Shown piece after piece: positions 37,916 to 46,622 of a DNA stretch of 64,000 bases. Under the pieces are notes generated by a model. The model did not search any database. It was not told where the DNA came from and saw only the letters and a program-made list of their open reading frames with translations. Position numbers and translations under genes: made by a program. Position 1 is the first letter of the stretch. Each line of letters opens with the position of its first letter. Source of the DNA: Blastococcus xanthinilyticus (GTDB taxonomy: Bacteria; Actinomycetota; Actinomycetes; Mycobacteriales; Geodermatophilaceae); assembly GCF_008124835.1 (NCBI RefSeq), contig NZ_VNHW01000013.1:41582-105581 (forward strand). The letters are read 5' to 3'.

Positions 37916-39376
37916 GTGCTCGTCACCCTGTCCACCACGCACGCGCCCGCGACCGACCTCGGCTTCCTGCTGCACAAGAACCCGGCGCGGGCCCAGCAGG
38001 TCGACGTCTCGACCGGCAGGGCGCATGTGTTCTACCCGGAGGCGGACGAGCACAGGTGCACCGCGGCGCTGCTGCTCGAGGTGGACCCGATCGGCCTGGT
38101 GCGCACCGCCCGGGCCGGCGGGGACGACGGCGCGCTCGCCCAGTACGTCAACGACCGGCCGTACGCGGCGTCCAGCCTGCTGGCCGTGGCGCTGGGCAAG
38201 GCGTTCTCCAGCGCCCGCCGCGGGGTGAGCAAGGAGCGACCGGAACTGGTCGACGTCGCTCTGCCGCTGGAGGTGCACATCCCCGCGCTGTCGTGCCGCG
38301 GTGGGCCTGCGATGGCGCACCGGTTCTTCGCCCCGCTGGGCTGGCAGGTGGCGGCGACGGCGGTGCCGCTGGACGAGACCCTGCCGGAGTGGGGTGAGTC
38401 CCGGTACGTGGACCTGCGGCTGGCCGGGGAGCTGCGGCTGGCGGACGCGCTGAACCACCTCTACGTGGCCCTGCCGGTGCTCGACGACGCGAAGCACTAC
38501 TGGATCGGCAGCGACGAGATCGAGAAGCTGCTGCGCGCGGGCAGCGGCTGGCTGGCCACCCACCCCGAGCGCGACCTGATCACGCGCCGGTACCTGGGCC
38601 ACCGGACCGCGCTCAGCCGCCGGGCGATCGAGCGGCTCGCCGAGGTCGACGACGCCGACCCCGAGGTGCTGGACGACGCGACCGCGCCGCCGCTCGCGGC
38701 GGCCGGCGGCCCGCAGGCCGCAGACGGCGAGGACGACTCGGCCGACCGGCCGGTTTCCCTGGCGCTGCAGCGGCACGGTGCGGTGCTGGCCGCGCTGCGC
38801 TCGGCGGGCGCGCAGCGGGTCATCGACCTCGGCTGCGGCTCCGGTGCGCTGCTCCCCGCGCTGCTCTCGGAGCAGTCGTTCACCGAGATCCTCGGCGTCG
38901 ACGTCAGCGCCCGGGCGCTGGAGGTGGCCGCCCGGCGCCTCCGGTTCGACCGGCTCCCGGAGCGGCAGCGGGCGCGGATCACGCTGCTGCAGAGCGGGCT
39001 GACCTACACCGACGCCCGGCTGCGGGGCTACGACGCCGCGGTGCTGATGGAGGTCGTCGAGCACCTCGACCTCGACCGCCTGCCGGCGCTGGAGCACGCC
39101 GTCTTCGGTGCCGCCGCCCCGGCCACCGTCGTCGTCACCACGCCGAACTCCGAGTACAACGTCCGCTTCGCCGACCTCCCGGCCGGCACGTTCCGGCACC
39201 GGGACCACCGGTTCGAGTGGACCCGTGCGGAGTTCGCCGACTGGGCCACCGCGGTCGGCGACCGGTACGGGTACACGGGGCGGCTGCTCGGCGTCGGGGA
39301 CGACGACCCGGACGTCGGGACGCCGACGCAGATGGCCGTGTTCACCCGTGGCGCGGCGACGGAGGTGGCGGCATGA
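37916..39376 (+). CDS. hen1: Bacterial Hen1, 3'-terminal RNA ribose 2'-O-methyltransferase
   Basis: Adds a 2'-O-methyl group to the 3' end of a cleaved RNA before ligation. The 486-residue protein has the Hen1 N-terminal domain (LVTLSTTHAPATDLGFLLHKNP and HVFYPEA near the start), a linker, and a C-terminal SAM methyltransferase with VIDLGCGSGALLPAL near residue 302 and the metal-binding EVVEHLDLDRL near residue 380. It overlaps pnkp by four bases (ATGA), so the two are one translational unit. A GTG start with GAGACT upstream suggests a short or absent leader. Confidence 0.93.
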   Translation: MLVTLSTTHAPATDLGFLLHKNPARAQQVDVSTGRAHVFYPEADEHRCTAALLLEVDPIGLVRTARAGGDDGALAQYVNDRPYAASSLLAVALGKAFSSARRGVSKERPELVDVALPLEVHIPALSCRGGPAMAHRFFAPLGWQVAATAVPLDETLPEWGESRYVDLRLAGELRLADALNHLYVALPVLDDAKHYWIGSDEIEKLLRAGSGWLATHPERDLITRRYLGHRTALSRRAIERLAEVDDADPEVLDDATAPPLAAAGGPQAADGEDDSADRPVSLALQRHGAVLAALRSAGAQRVIDLGCGSGALLPALLSEQSFTEILGVDVSARALEVAARRLRFDRLPERQRARITLLQSGLTYTDARLRGYDAAVLMEVVEHLDLDRLPALEHAVFGAAAPATVVVTTPNSEYNVRFADLPAGTFRHRDHRFEWTRAEFADWATAVGDRYGYTGRLLGVGDDDPDVGTPTQMAVFTRGAATEVAA

Positions 39377-41931
39377 CCGAGCCGACCGAGGAGCGCCCGG
39401 CCAGCGAGCCGCGCACCGTCGTCGTCCCCGAGCTCGCTCTGGTCGTCCTGATCGGCGTGAGCGGCTCGGGCAAGAGCACCTTCGCCCGCCGGCACTTCCG
39501 CGGCACCCAGGTGCTCTCCAGCGACTTCTGCCGTGGCCTGGTGGCCGACGACGAGAACGACCAGGCGGCGACGCCGGAGGCGTTCGCCCTGCTGCACCAC
39601 ATCGCCGGGGTCCGGCTGCGCGCCGGCCGGCTGACGGTGGTCGACGCGACCAACGTCAAGCGGGAGGACCGCGCCTCCCTCGTGGCGCTGGCGCGCGAGC
39701 ACGACGTGCTGCCGGTGGCGGTCGTCCTCGACGTGCCGGAGGGCGAGTGCCTGGCCCGCAACGCCGCCCGGCCCGACCGCGACATCGCACCGGGGGTGAT
39801 CCGGCGGCAGCGGTCGGACCTGCGGCGCGGGCTGCGCGGGCTGGGCCGCGAGGGCTTCCGCAAGGTGCACGTGCTGGACGGCACCGAGGAGATCGACCGC
39901 GCGGTCGTCAGCTACGAGAAGGCCTACAACGACCGCCGCGAGGACACCGGCCCCTTCGACGTCATCGGCGACGTGCACGGCTGCCGCGCCGAGCTGGAGG
40001 AGCTGCTCGGCGAGCTCGGCTACGAGCTGCGCCGCGACGAGCACGGCCGCCCGGTGGACGCCGAGCACCCGGCCGGACGCCGGGCGGTCTTCGTCGGCGA
40101 CCTCGTCGACCGCGGGCCGGACTCACCCGGCGTGCTGCGCCTGGTCATGGGCATGGTCGCCGCCGGGCACGCCCTGTGCGTGCCGGGCAACCACGAGAAC
40201 AAGCTGGTGCGCGCCCTGCGCGGGCGCAACGTGCAGATCACCCACGGCCTGGAGCGCACGCTGGCCCAGCTCGAAGGGGAGGACGACGACTTCCGCCGCC
40301 GGGTCGAGGAGTTCTGCTACGGCCTGGTCAGCCACTACGTGCTCGACGGCGGAGCGCTGGTCGTCGCGCACGCCGGGCTCAAGGAGTCGCTGCAGGGCCG
40401 CGCCAGCGCCCGGGTGCGGGACTTCGCCCTCTACGGCGAGACCACCGGGGAGACCGACGAGTTCGGTCTGCCGGTGCGCTATCCGTGGGCCACCGAGTAC
40501 CGCGGCCGCGCGATGGTGCTCTACGGGCACACGCCGGTCCCCACGCCCGAGTGGGTCAACAACACGATGTGCCTCGACACCGGCTGCGTCTTCGGTGGCC
40601 GGCTCACCGCGCTGCGCTACCCCGAGCGCGAGCTGGTCGGCGTCGCGGCCGCGCAGACCTACTACGAGCCGGCCCGCCCGTTCCTGGTCGAGGGGGAGGC
40701 CGCCCCGCTGTCCGAGCCGCGGCGCCGGGACGACGTCCTCGACGTGGCCGACGTCCTGGGCAAGCGGGTGGTCGAGACCCGGCTCGCCGGCCGGGTGACC
40801 GTGCGCGAGGAGAACGCCGCGGCGGCGATCGAGGTGATGAGCCGCTTCGCGGTGGCGCCGGAACAGCTGCTTTACCTGCCGCCGACCATGAGCCCGTCCG
40901 CCACCTCCAGCCGGCCGGGGCTGCTGGAGCACCCGGCCGAGGCCTTCGCCTACTTCCGCGGCGAGGGCGTGGCCGAGGTCGTCTGCCAGGAGAAGCACAT
41001 GGGCTCCCGCGCGGTCGCGCTGGTCCGCCGGGACGGCAGCGGTGTGCTGCACACCCGCACCGGCCGGTCCTTCTTCGGCGCCGAGCTCACCGCCGCGTTC
41101 CTGGGCCGGCTCGGCACCGCCGTGGAGAAGGCGGGACTGTTCGCGGAACTCGACTCCGACTGGCTGCTGCTCGACGCCGAGCTCCTGCCCTGGTCTGTCA
41201 AGGCCGGCGACCTGATCCGGAGCCAGTACGCCGCGGTCGGTGCCGCCGCGCGCACGGCGCTCCCCGCCGCGGTGGCGGCGCTGGAGCAGGCGGCCGCGCG
41301 GGGGCTCGAGGTGGGGGAGGTGCTCCACCGCCAGCGGCGGCGGGTCGCCGACGCCGAGGCGTTCACCCAGGTGTACCGGCGCTACTGCTGGCCCACCGAC
41401 GGGCTGAGCGGCGTCGCCTTCGCGCCCTTCCAGCTGCTCGCCTCCGCCGGCGCGACGTACTCCGACCGACCGCACGCCTGGCACCTGGCCATCGCCGACC
41501 GCCTCGCCGAGGCCGAACCCGAACTCGTCCGCGGCACCCGATCGCTCACCGTCGACGTCACGGACCCGACCAGCGAGGCCGCGGCGACGGCGTGGTGGGA
41601 GGAGATGACCGCGGCCGGCGGCGAGGGCATGGTCGTCAAGCCGGCGGCCAACCTGTCCCGCGGGCGGCGCGGTATGGTGCAGCCCGGCCTGAAGGTCCGT
41701 GGTCGCGAGTACCTGCGGCTGATCTACGGCCCCGACTACACCGAGCCGCAGCACCTGGAGCGGCTTCGGGAACGGCAGCTCGGCCGCAAGCGAGGCCTCG
41801 CCCTCCGGGAGTACGCGCTCGGCCTGGAGGGGTTGGAGCGCCTCGCCCGTGGTGAGCCGTTGTGGCGGGTCCACGAGTGCGTCTTCGCCGTCCTGGCGCT
41901 GGAGTCCGAGCCGGTCGACCCCCGGCTCTGA
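39373..41931 (+). CDS. pnkp: Pnkp, polynucleotide kinase-phosphatase-ligase
   Basis: An 852-residue three-domain RNA end-healing and sealing enzyme. The 5'-kinase has the P-loop GVSGSGKST at residues 28-36. The 2',3'-phosphatase is a binuclear metallophosphoesterase with GDVHGCRAE near 199, GDLVDRGPDS and GNHEN. The C-terminal adenylyltransferase has the nucleotidyl lysine K541 in EKHMGSRA. With Hen1 it forms the known bacterial RNA repair complex that restores RNAs cut by ribotoxins and blocks recutting by methylation. No toxin or tRNA target is visible beside it. Confidence 0.95.
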   Translation: MTEPTEERPASEPRTVVVPELALVVLIGVSGSGKSTFARRHFRGTQVLSSDFCRGLVADDENDQAATPEAFALLHHIAGVRLRAGRLTVVDATNVKREDRASLVALAREHDVLPVAVVLDVPEGECLARNAARPDRDIAPGVIRRQRSDLRRGLRGLGREGFRKVHVLDGTEEIDRAVVSYEKAYNDRREDTGPFDVIGDVHGCRAELEELLGELGYELRRDEHGRPVDAEHPAGRRAVFVGDLVDRGPDSPGVLRLVMGMVAAGHALCVPGNHENKLVRALRGRNVQITHGLERTLAQLEGEDDDFRRRVEEFCYGLVSHYVLDGGALVVAHAGLKESLQGRASARVRDFALYGETTGETDEFGLPVRYPWATEYRGRAMVLYGHTPVPTPEWVNNTMCLDTGCVFGGRLTALRYPERELVGVAAAQTYYEPARPFLVEGEAAPLSEPRRRDDVLDVADVLGKRVVETRLAGRVTVREENAAAAIEVMSRFAVAPEQLLYLPPTMSPSATSSRPGLLEHPAEAFAYFRGEGVAEVVCQEKHMGSRAVALVRRDGSGVLHTRTGRSFFGAELTAAFLGRLGTAVEKAGLFAELDSDWLLLDAELLPWSVKAGDLIRSQYAAVGAAARTALPAAVAALEQAAARGLEVGEVLHRQRRRVADAEAFTQVYRRYCWPTDGLSGVAFAPFQLLASAGATYSDRPHAWHLAIADRLAEAEPELVRGTRSLTVDVTDPTSEAAATAWWEEMTAAGGEGMVVKPAANLSRGRRGMVQPGLKVRGREYLRLIYGPDYTEPQHLERLRERQLGRKRGLALREYALGLEGLERLARGEPLWRVHECVFAVLALESEPVDPRL

Positions 41932-42061
41932 CGGTGTCGACCGCACGACGCTGGGAGCGGGCGCTCGGGGTCGTCGTCGTGTGGCACGCCTTCGGTTCCT
42001 CTCTCGGCAGTTCGCGCTGGAGGCGGTCAGCGGTCGGCAGCACTCCGAGCCTGACTGGGCG
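41932..42061. other. Gap with no gene
   Basis: This 130-base stretch between the convergent pnkp and ParB-like genes holds no supported feature. Confidence 0.6.
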
Positions 42062-42886
42062 TCAACCCTCACCGCTTGTCCGGCGTACGGCCGGCTGTGC
42101 GCGGAGGGTGCGAAGCGCCGACACCTGCTCAATCGTCGCCAAGCTCGCGCCCATCGCCACGAGGGCCAGCAGCTGCAGCGGCCGCCCGGTCTCGGCTGCT
42201 GCTTGCAGCTTGTGGTGGCCGTCGAGCAGGAAGTGCGTCAGCCCCCAGTGCTCGTAGTAGTCGGCGCTCTGGTTGTCCATCGCGGGCTGCGCCACGTCGA
42301 GCGTGGACACGGCCACTGCGGTAGGCGCCGAGGTAGCCGCCAACCTACGAGCGTGTTCGGCCACCCGATCTTGCTCATTCCATGAAGGCGGCGTCATCGG
42401 CACGACGAACTCGAAGAGATGTGCGCCCTGACCCACTGACGTCTCGAAGGTGCGGTAGTACGGCGTTTGTGGGAACTCCGGTAGCCCCCAGAACGCCGAA
42501 AGCCCCCAGGTGGCGACCTGCTCTTCGGCGAAGTAGTCGCCCTCTCGCATGGGGAGGATGAGGCGAGGGGTCATCGGCAACAGCAGCGGCAGGTAGTCGT
42601 CGTCTGGGAGCAGCGCGGAGAAGGCCGCGACGACGTCCGAATCGAACCCCGAGATCCCGTTCGTCAGGCGGTCCTGCAGTTCGTCAACCGACAGCGTGGT
42701 GTTGGCGCCCTCGAGACGACGGAACAAGAACTGGCACGTGCCGCACGAGAAGCTCAGTTCGAAGGCGGGCTCGCCGTCCACGCTGAGCACTCGCCGACCG
42801 GCCCAGGCGCCGGCAGCCTTTGCCTCCTCACCGAAGCGCAGGCGCGAAGAAGAGGAACCCAACCGGGCGACCGGTCCCGAGGACAT
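42062..42886 (-). CDS. Hypothetical protein with ParB/Srx-like C-terminal motif
   Basis: A 274-residue protein. The N-terminal half has a VDGEPAFELSFSCGTCQFLFRR segment with a CxxC pair, and the C-terminal part has HFLLDGHHKLQAAAETG, resembling the DGHHR loop of ParB/sulfiredoxin-fold proteins. Base and codon use is less extreme in G+C than in neighbours, which suggests transfer. No ribosome binding site is evident; ATG 42886 and GTG 42892 are both possible. Function cannot be assigned. Confidence 0.6.
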   Translation of the reverse strand: MSSGPVARLGSSSSRLRFGEEAKAAGAWAGRRVLSVDGEPAFELSFSCGTCQFLFRRLEGANTTLSVDELQDRLTNGISGFDSDVVAAFSALLPDDDYLPLLLPMTPRLILPMREGDYFAEEQVATWGLSAFWGLPEFPQTPYYRTFETSVGQGAHLFEFVVPMTPPSWNEQDRVAEHARRLAATSAPTAVAVSTLDVAQPAMDNQSADYYEHWGLTHFLLDGHHKLQAAAETGRPLQLLALVAMGASLATIEQVSALRTLRAQPAVRRTSGEG

Positions 42887-42892
42887 TGGCAC

Positions 42893-43284
42893 GCCCGGAC
42901 GCTACTGGCCAAACAGCGACAGCCCCGGCAAGCGGCCCACATCACGACGTGCTCGTGAGCGATGACCCCGAGTGCAGCCGAGCCGGCGTCCGCTCCGGAG
43001 TTTCGATGGCCGTGCTGGCGCCTGTTCCGAACGCCCCAAGGACCTGATGTTGCAGGGCGAACGGGTCGGTGCCGGCGATGTCAGCGCCCTCGATGAGCGT
43101 GGCGAAGCCAGTGACGTAGTCGGCGTCGCACAGCCGCAGTGAGCCGGCGCTAAGGCCGGCTCGCGGCCGAGGTCGGCGAGGGCGACCGCCTCGCGGATCT
43201 GGCCGCCGCCCGCGTGTGCGCGGACGCCGCGGAGTCCTTCCCAGCGCTGTCCCTATCCTTGTCCCGAGACCTGTTCCCAGGTCC
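42893..43284 (-). pseudogene. Stretch without an intact gene; possible decayed coding remnant
   Basis: No intact frame with coding character spans this 392-base region. On the minus strand, about 43200-43145 reads GQIREAVALADLGREPA and, after a frame change, about 43135-43035 reads LRLCDADYVTGFATLIEGAD and GTDPFALQHQ, which look like protein but match nothing I recognise. It lies directly before the tRNA gene. Confidence 0.3.
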
Positions 43285-43357
43285 GCCGGCGTGGCGCAAT
43301 TGGTAGCGCACCCGACTTGTAATCGGGCGGTTAGGGGTTCGAGTCCCCTCGTCGGCT
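43285..43357 (+). tRNA. tRNA-Thr (anticodon TGT)
   Basis: A full cloverleaf of 73 bases. The acceptor stem GCCGGCG pairs with CGTCGGC with one G-U. The D-arm contains TTGGTAG. The anticodon stem CCCGA/TCGGG holds loop CTTGTAA with anticodon TGT at 43318-43320. The T-arm is AGGGGTTCGAGTCCCCT. The CCA end is not encoded. This tRNA reads ACA (Thr). Confidence 0.96.
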
Positions 43358-43364
43358 CACCCGC

Positions 43365-43763
43365 TCAGTCGAAGCTGCCCGCGCCGTCCCGCCGGTAGCG
43401 GGAGAGCCGCTCGACCCGGGCGCGCTCGGCCCGCTCGGCGCGCAGCCGCGCGGCGGTGCCGGGTGGGTAGCCCGCCTTGACCGTGCGGTGCTCGACCGTC
43501 TCGACCATGAAGGCGAGTGAGAAGAGCAGTCCGAGGAAGAGGCCGCCGGCCGCGGCTGAGACCCGGTAGGCCAGGGGGACGGGCACCACCAGCAGGCAGA
43601 GCGCCACGACCGGCGAGAGCTGGACGAGCGCCCGGCTCAGGTGCCGCCAGACCCACGTCTGCCCGGTCGTGTCGGCCAGCACCCACGGCGACAGCGCGCG
43701 GGGAAGCCCCCCGCCGAGGGCGTACCAGACCCACTGCACCGGGTTGGGCCGCTGGCTGCGCAC
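43365..43763 (-). CDS. DUF5313 membrane protein
   Basis: A 132-residue protein with two membrane segments near residues 45-85. The N-terminus, RPNPVQWVWYALGGGLPRALSPWVLADTTG, and WVWRHLSRALVQLSPV are typical of DUF5313. The C-terminus is basic and charged. The minus-strand sequence TACCGT lies six bases before GTG 43763, so translation is probably leaderless. Function unknown. Confidence 0.8.
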   Translation of the reverse strand: MRSQRPNPVQWVWYALGGGLPRALSPWVLADTTGQTWVWRHLSRALVQLSPVVALCLLVVPVPLAYRVSAAAGGLFLGLLFSLAFMVETVEHRTVKAGYPPGTAARLRAERAERARVERLSRYRRDGAGSFD

Positions 43764-43804
43764 CCCTCGACGGTAAGCCGCTCGGGCGGTCCGCCGCCCG
43801 GGCG

Positions 43805-43810
43805 TACGGT
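43805..43810 (+). promoter_or_regulatory. Probable -10 box (TACGGT) for leaderless rarD
   Basis: TACGGT lies six bases before GTG 43817. A mirror-image -10 for the divergent DUF5313 gene lies at 43770-43775, so two promoters share about 50 bases. Confidence 0.5.
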
Positions 43811-43816
43811 GCCGCC

Positions 43817-44734
43817 GTGGACGAGCGTCGCCTGGGGGTGGTCTCCGGGCTCGGCGCCTACGCGCTCTGGGGTCTCTTCCCGCTGTACTTCCCGCTCCTG
43901 GAGCCGGCCGGTGGGCTGGAGATCGTCGCGCACCGGGTGCTCTGGTCGCTGGTCTTCGTGGGCCTGCTGCTTTGCGTCGTGCGGCGCTGGGGCGCGGTGC
44001 GGACGGCGGTCCGGAGCCCGCGCACGGTGCTGGTCCTGGCCGGCGCGGCGCTGCTCGTGGCCACCAACTGGCTGATCTACGTCTACGGCGTCAACTCCGG
44101 GCAGGTCGTGGAGACGTCGCTGGGCTACTTCATCAACCCGCTGGTCAGCGTGCTGCTCGGCGTCGTCGTGTTCAGCGAACGGCTCCGCCCCCTGCAGTGG
44201 GTCGCCGTCGCGGTCGCGGCCGTCGCCGTGGCGGTGCTCACCATCGACTACGGCCGCCCCCCGTGGATCGCCATCGGCGTCGCCGTGTCCTTCGGGCTGT
44301 ACGGCCTGATGAAGAAGCTCGTCCGGGTGGAGGCCGCGCCGGGGCTGTTCCTGGAGACGGCGCTGATCGCGGTGCCGGCCGCGGTCGTCCTGGCGGTGCT
44401 GCACGCCGGTGGCGACGGGACGTTCGCCAACGCCGGCGCCGGCCACGCGCTGCTCCTGGCCAGCTCGGGCGTGGCGACGGCGGTGCCGCTGCTGCTGTTC
44501 GCGGCCGCCGCCCGCCGGATCCCGCTGTCGGCGGTCGGGCTGCTCCAGTACCTGACCCCGCTGATGCAGTTGGCGATCGGCGTCTTCGTCTTCGACGAGC
44601 CGATGCCCCCCGCCCGGCTGGCCGGTTTCGTGATCGTGTGGATCGCGCTGGCGATCTTCACCGCCGACACCCTGCGACACGCCCGGGCCGGCGCCCGTCG
44701 GGGTTCCCGCGACGTGGTCGTCGCCTCTCCCTGA
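43817..44734 (+). CDS. rarD: EamA/RarD-type transporter
   Basis: A 305-residue membrane protein of the drug/metabolite superfamily with about ten hydrophobic segments. RarD-specific stretches are GLGAYALWGLFPLYFPLL, EIVAHRVLWSL, NWLIYVYGVNSGQVVETSLGYFINPLVSVLLGV and LLQYLTPLMQLAIGVFVFDEPM. The substrate is unknown; RarD was named for chloramphenicol sensitivity. It is monocistronic. Confidence 0.92.
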   Translation: MDERRLGVVSGLGAYALWGLFPLYFPLLEPAGGLEIVAHRVLWSLVFVGLLLCVVRRWGAVRTAVRSPRTVLVLAGAALLVATNWLIYVYGVNSGQVVETSLGYFINPLVSVLLGVVVFSERLRPLQWVAVAVAAVAVAVLTIDYGRPPWIAIGVAVSFGLYGLMKKLVRVEAAPGLFLETALIAVPAAVVLAVLHAGGDGTFANAGAGHALLLASSGVATAVPLLLFAAAARRIPLSAVGLLQYLTPLMQLAIGVFVFDEPMPPARLAGFVIVWIALAIFTADTLRHARAGARRGSRDVVVASP

Positions 44735-44851
44735 GCCCGCTCCGGGACCCGCCGCGCAGCGCGCCGGGAAACGTCGGTGGGCGGCGCTACGGTCGTCGAC
44801 GAGCCGCCCGGGCCGCCCGGGTGATCGAGCACGGCAGGAGATGACGCACCC

Positions 44852-45190
44852 ATGAACAGCGACCCCACCCCCGTGGTCTCCCCGCCCCGGGTCGACGGGT
44901 CACCGGGGGACTCCGCGCAGGTCGGCCCGGCAGGTCTGTCCCGGCGGGAGCACGAGATGCTCGGCTTCGAACGGCAGTGGTGGCGCCGGGCCGGGGCCAA
45001 GGAGACCGCGATCCGCGACCTCTTCGGCACGACGCCGACGCGGTACTACCAGGCGCTCAACGCCCTGGTCGACCGCCCCGAGGCGCTCGCCGAGGACCCG
45101 CTGCTGGTCCGCCGGCTGCGCCGGCTGCGCACCGCCCGGCAGCGAACCCGTTCGTCGCAGGTCCTGGGCAGAACGAATCACATGGATTAG
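44852..45190 (+). CDS. DUF3263 protein
   Basis: A 112-residue, probably cytoplasmic protein with the DUF3263 core at about residues 30-75: LSRREHEMLGFERQWWRRAGAKETAIRDLFG and TRYYQALNALVDRPEAL. It looks like a small helix-turn-helix protein, but function is not known. ATG 44852 follows AGGAG. In mycobacteria this family also precedes a LytR_C gene. Its stop codon starts a likely -10 box for that gene. Confidence 0.87.
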   Translation: MNSDPTPVVSPPRVDGSPGDSAQVGPAGLSRREHEMLGFERQWWRRAGAKETAIRDLFGTTPTRYYQALNALVDRPEALAEDPLLVRRLRRLRTARQRTRSSQVLGRTNHMD

Positions 45191-45193
45191 ATT
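45188..45193 (+). promoter_or_regulatory. Probable -10 box (TAGATT) overlapping the DUF3263 stop
   Basis: TAGATT begins with the DUF3263 stop codon and lies eight bases before GTG 45202. The arrangement is the same as at coaX-lysS. Confidence 0.4.
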
Positions 45194-45201
45194 CAGTCAC
45201 C

Positions 45202-46566
45202 GTGGGCAGGCACGCGGCGTCAGGCAGTGACGGGCTGGACCAGGGAAGCGCGTCCGCAGCCGCCGGGCGGCGGCGGACCGATGGTCCGGCCGGCCCCCGG
45301 TCCGGTGGCGGCGTGGACCTGAGCGACCACCCCACGGCGCCCGGGCGCGAGCGCGTGCGGCCCCGGCTGGACGTGCCGCTGAGCACTCCGGCAGAGCCGG
45401 GGCGGCAGATGTCCCGCCCCCGCCTGCCGCTGCCGCCGGTGCCGGCCGGGTCCCGCCCCGCTGCCGGCTCCCGCCCCGTGGCCGTGGCCGCCCCACCCAC
45501 CAGCGCCGCTCCGTTCCAGGCCGTGCCGACCCCCGAGCCGCGGGTCGAGCTGCCGGCCGCAGTTCTGCCTGCCGCGGTCCCGCCGGTCGACGTCCCGGCG
45601 TCCGCGCCCGCCCGCAGCGGCCGGACGCCTGCGCCGCTGGCCCCCCGCGTCCCCCGGCAGACCACCCCCGCCGGCACCCCGTCGTCCTCCTACGGCGACT
45701 GGACCAAGCCCTCTCGCAGTGACGACACCGGCCGTTCGCGGCTCGGGCCGGACACCGGTCCGCACGCGGCGCGAGTGGTGGTCGCCCCGGCCACCACCGC
45801 GATCCCGGAGCGCGGGCGGGCCGCCGAGGAGCCGTTCGACGAGCTCGACACCGAGTTCGGCCACGCCGAGGCGGCCGTCGCCGGCGACGCACCCGAGCCG
45901 GTCGACGGTCCGGGCACCGGTCCCGTCGTGCGCGGCCGGGCCGCCTACCGCGTCGAGCGGCAGGCGGCCGACGCGGCCCGTCGCAAGGCGGCCAAGCGCA
46001 ACGGCACCCCCGACGTCCTCTTCGACGACGAGCCGGCCAAGAAGCCGCACCGCGTCCTCAAGGGCCTGGCCGCCATGGCGGTCGTCGCCGCCGCGGTGCT
46101 GGGCGTCTACACGGTCACCCAGCCGGAGCAGACGGAGCCGGTGGGGCAGACGCAGACCGCCCCCGGCGCCACGCCGACGGTCGCCCCCGCCGTCGCCCCG
46201 CCGACCACCTCGCTGCCGCCCCTGGAGATCGCGCCCCTGGAGGCCGAGGCCCCCGTCGCCACCGAGCCGGTCCGGGTACCGGTCACCGTGCTGAACGCCA
46301 CCTCGATCACCGGGCTGGCCGGGAAGATCTCCGACGCCGTCGTGGCCGGGGGCTGGGAGTCGCCGGGCGCCGGCGGCTACCCGGGCACCGATGTCGCCAC
46401 CACCACCGTCTTCTTCACCGAGGGCGACGAGCAGCAGCGGCAGGCGGCGGTCCAGCTCGTCGAGCAGTTCCCCGAGTTGTCCGGCCCCGCACCGCGCTTC
46501 TTCGAGGTCCCCGACGTGCCGGCTCCCGGCCTCGTCATCGTGGCCACCGGCAACTGGCAGCCCTGA
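45202..46566 (+). CDS. LytR_C domain membrane protein
   Basis: A 454-residue protein with a long disordered Pro/Ala-rich cytoplasmic region (residues 1-280), one membrane helix near 288-306 (GLAAMAVVAAAVLGVYTV), a Pro/Thr-rich linker, and an extracytoplasmic LytR_C domain from about residue 358 (VPVTVLNATSITGLAGKISDAVVAGGWE). It lacks the catalytic LytR-CpsA-Psr domain, so it is not a cell-wall ligase itself. It is probably a cell-envelope accessory factor. Confidence 0.85.
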   Translation: MGRHAASGSDGLDQGSASAAAGRRRTDGPAGPRSGGGVDLSDHPTAPGRERVRPRLDVPLSTPAEPGRQMSRPRLPLPPVPAGSRPAAGSRPVAVAAPPTSAAPFQAVPTPEPRVELPAAVLPAAVPPVDVPASAPARSGRTPAPLAPRVPRQTTPAGTPSSSYGDWTKPSRSDDTGRSRLGPDTGPHAARVVVAPATTAIPERGRAAEEPFDELDTEFGHAEAAVAGDAPEPVDGPGTGPVVRGRAAYRVERQAADAARRKAAKRNGTPDVLFDDEPAKKPHRVLKGLAAMAVVAAAVLGVYTVTQPEQTEPVGQTQTAPGATPTVAPAVAPPTTSLPPLEIAPLEAEAPVATEPVRVPVTVLNATSITGLAGKISDAVVAGGWESPGAGGYPGTDVATTTVFFTEGDEQQRQAAVQLVEQFPELSGPAPRFFEVPDVPAPGLVIVATGNWQP

Positions 46567-46622
46567 TCCCTGCCGGCGGGGCCGCGCGGAACACGAACGG
46601 CCCCTCGCCCGTTGGGCGCAGC

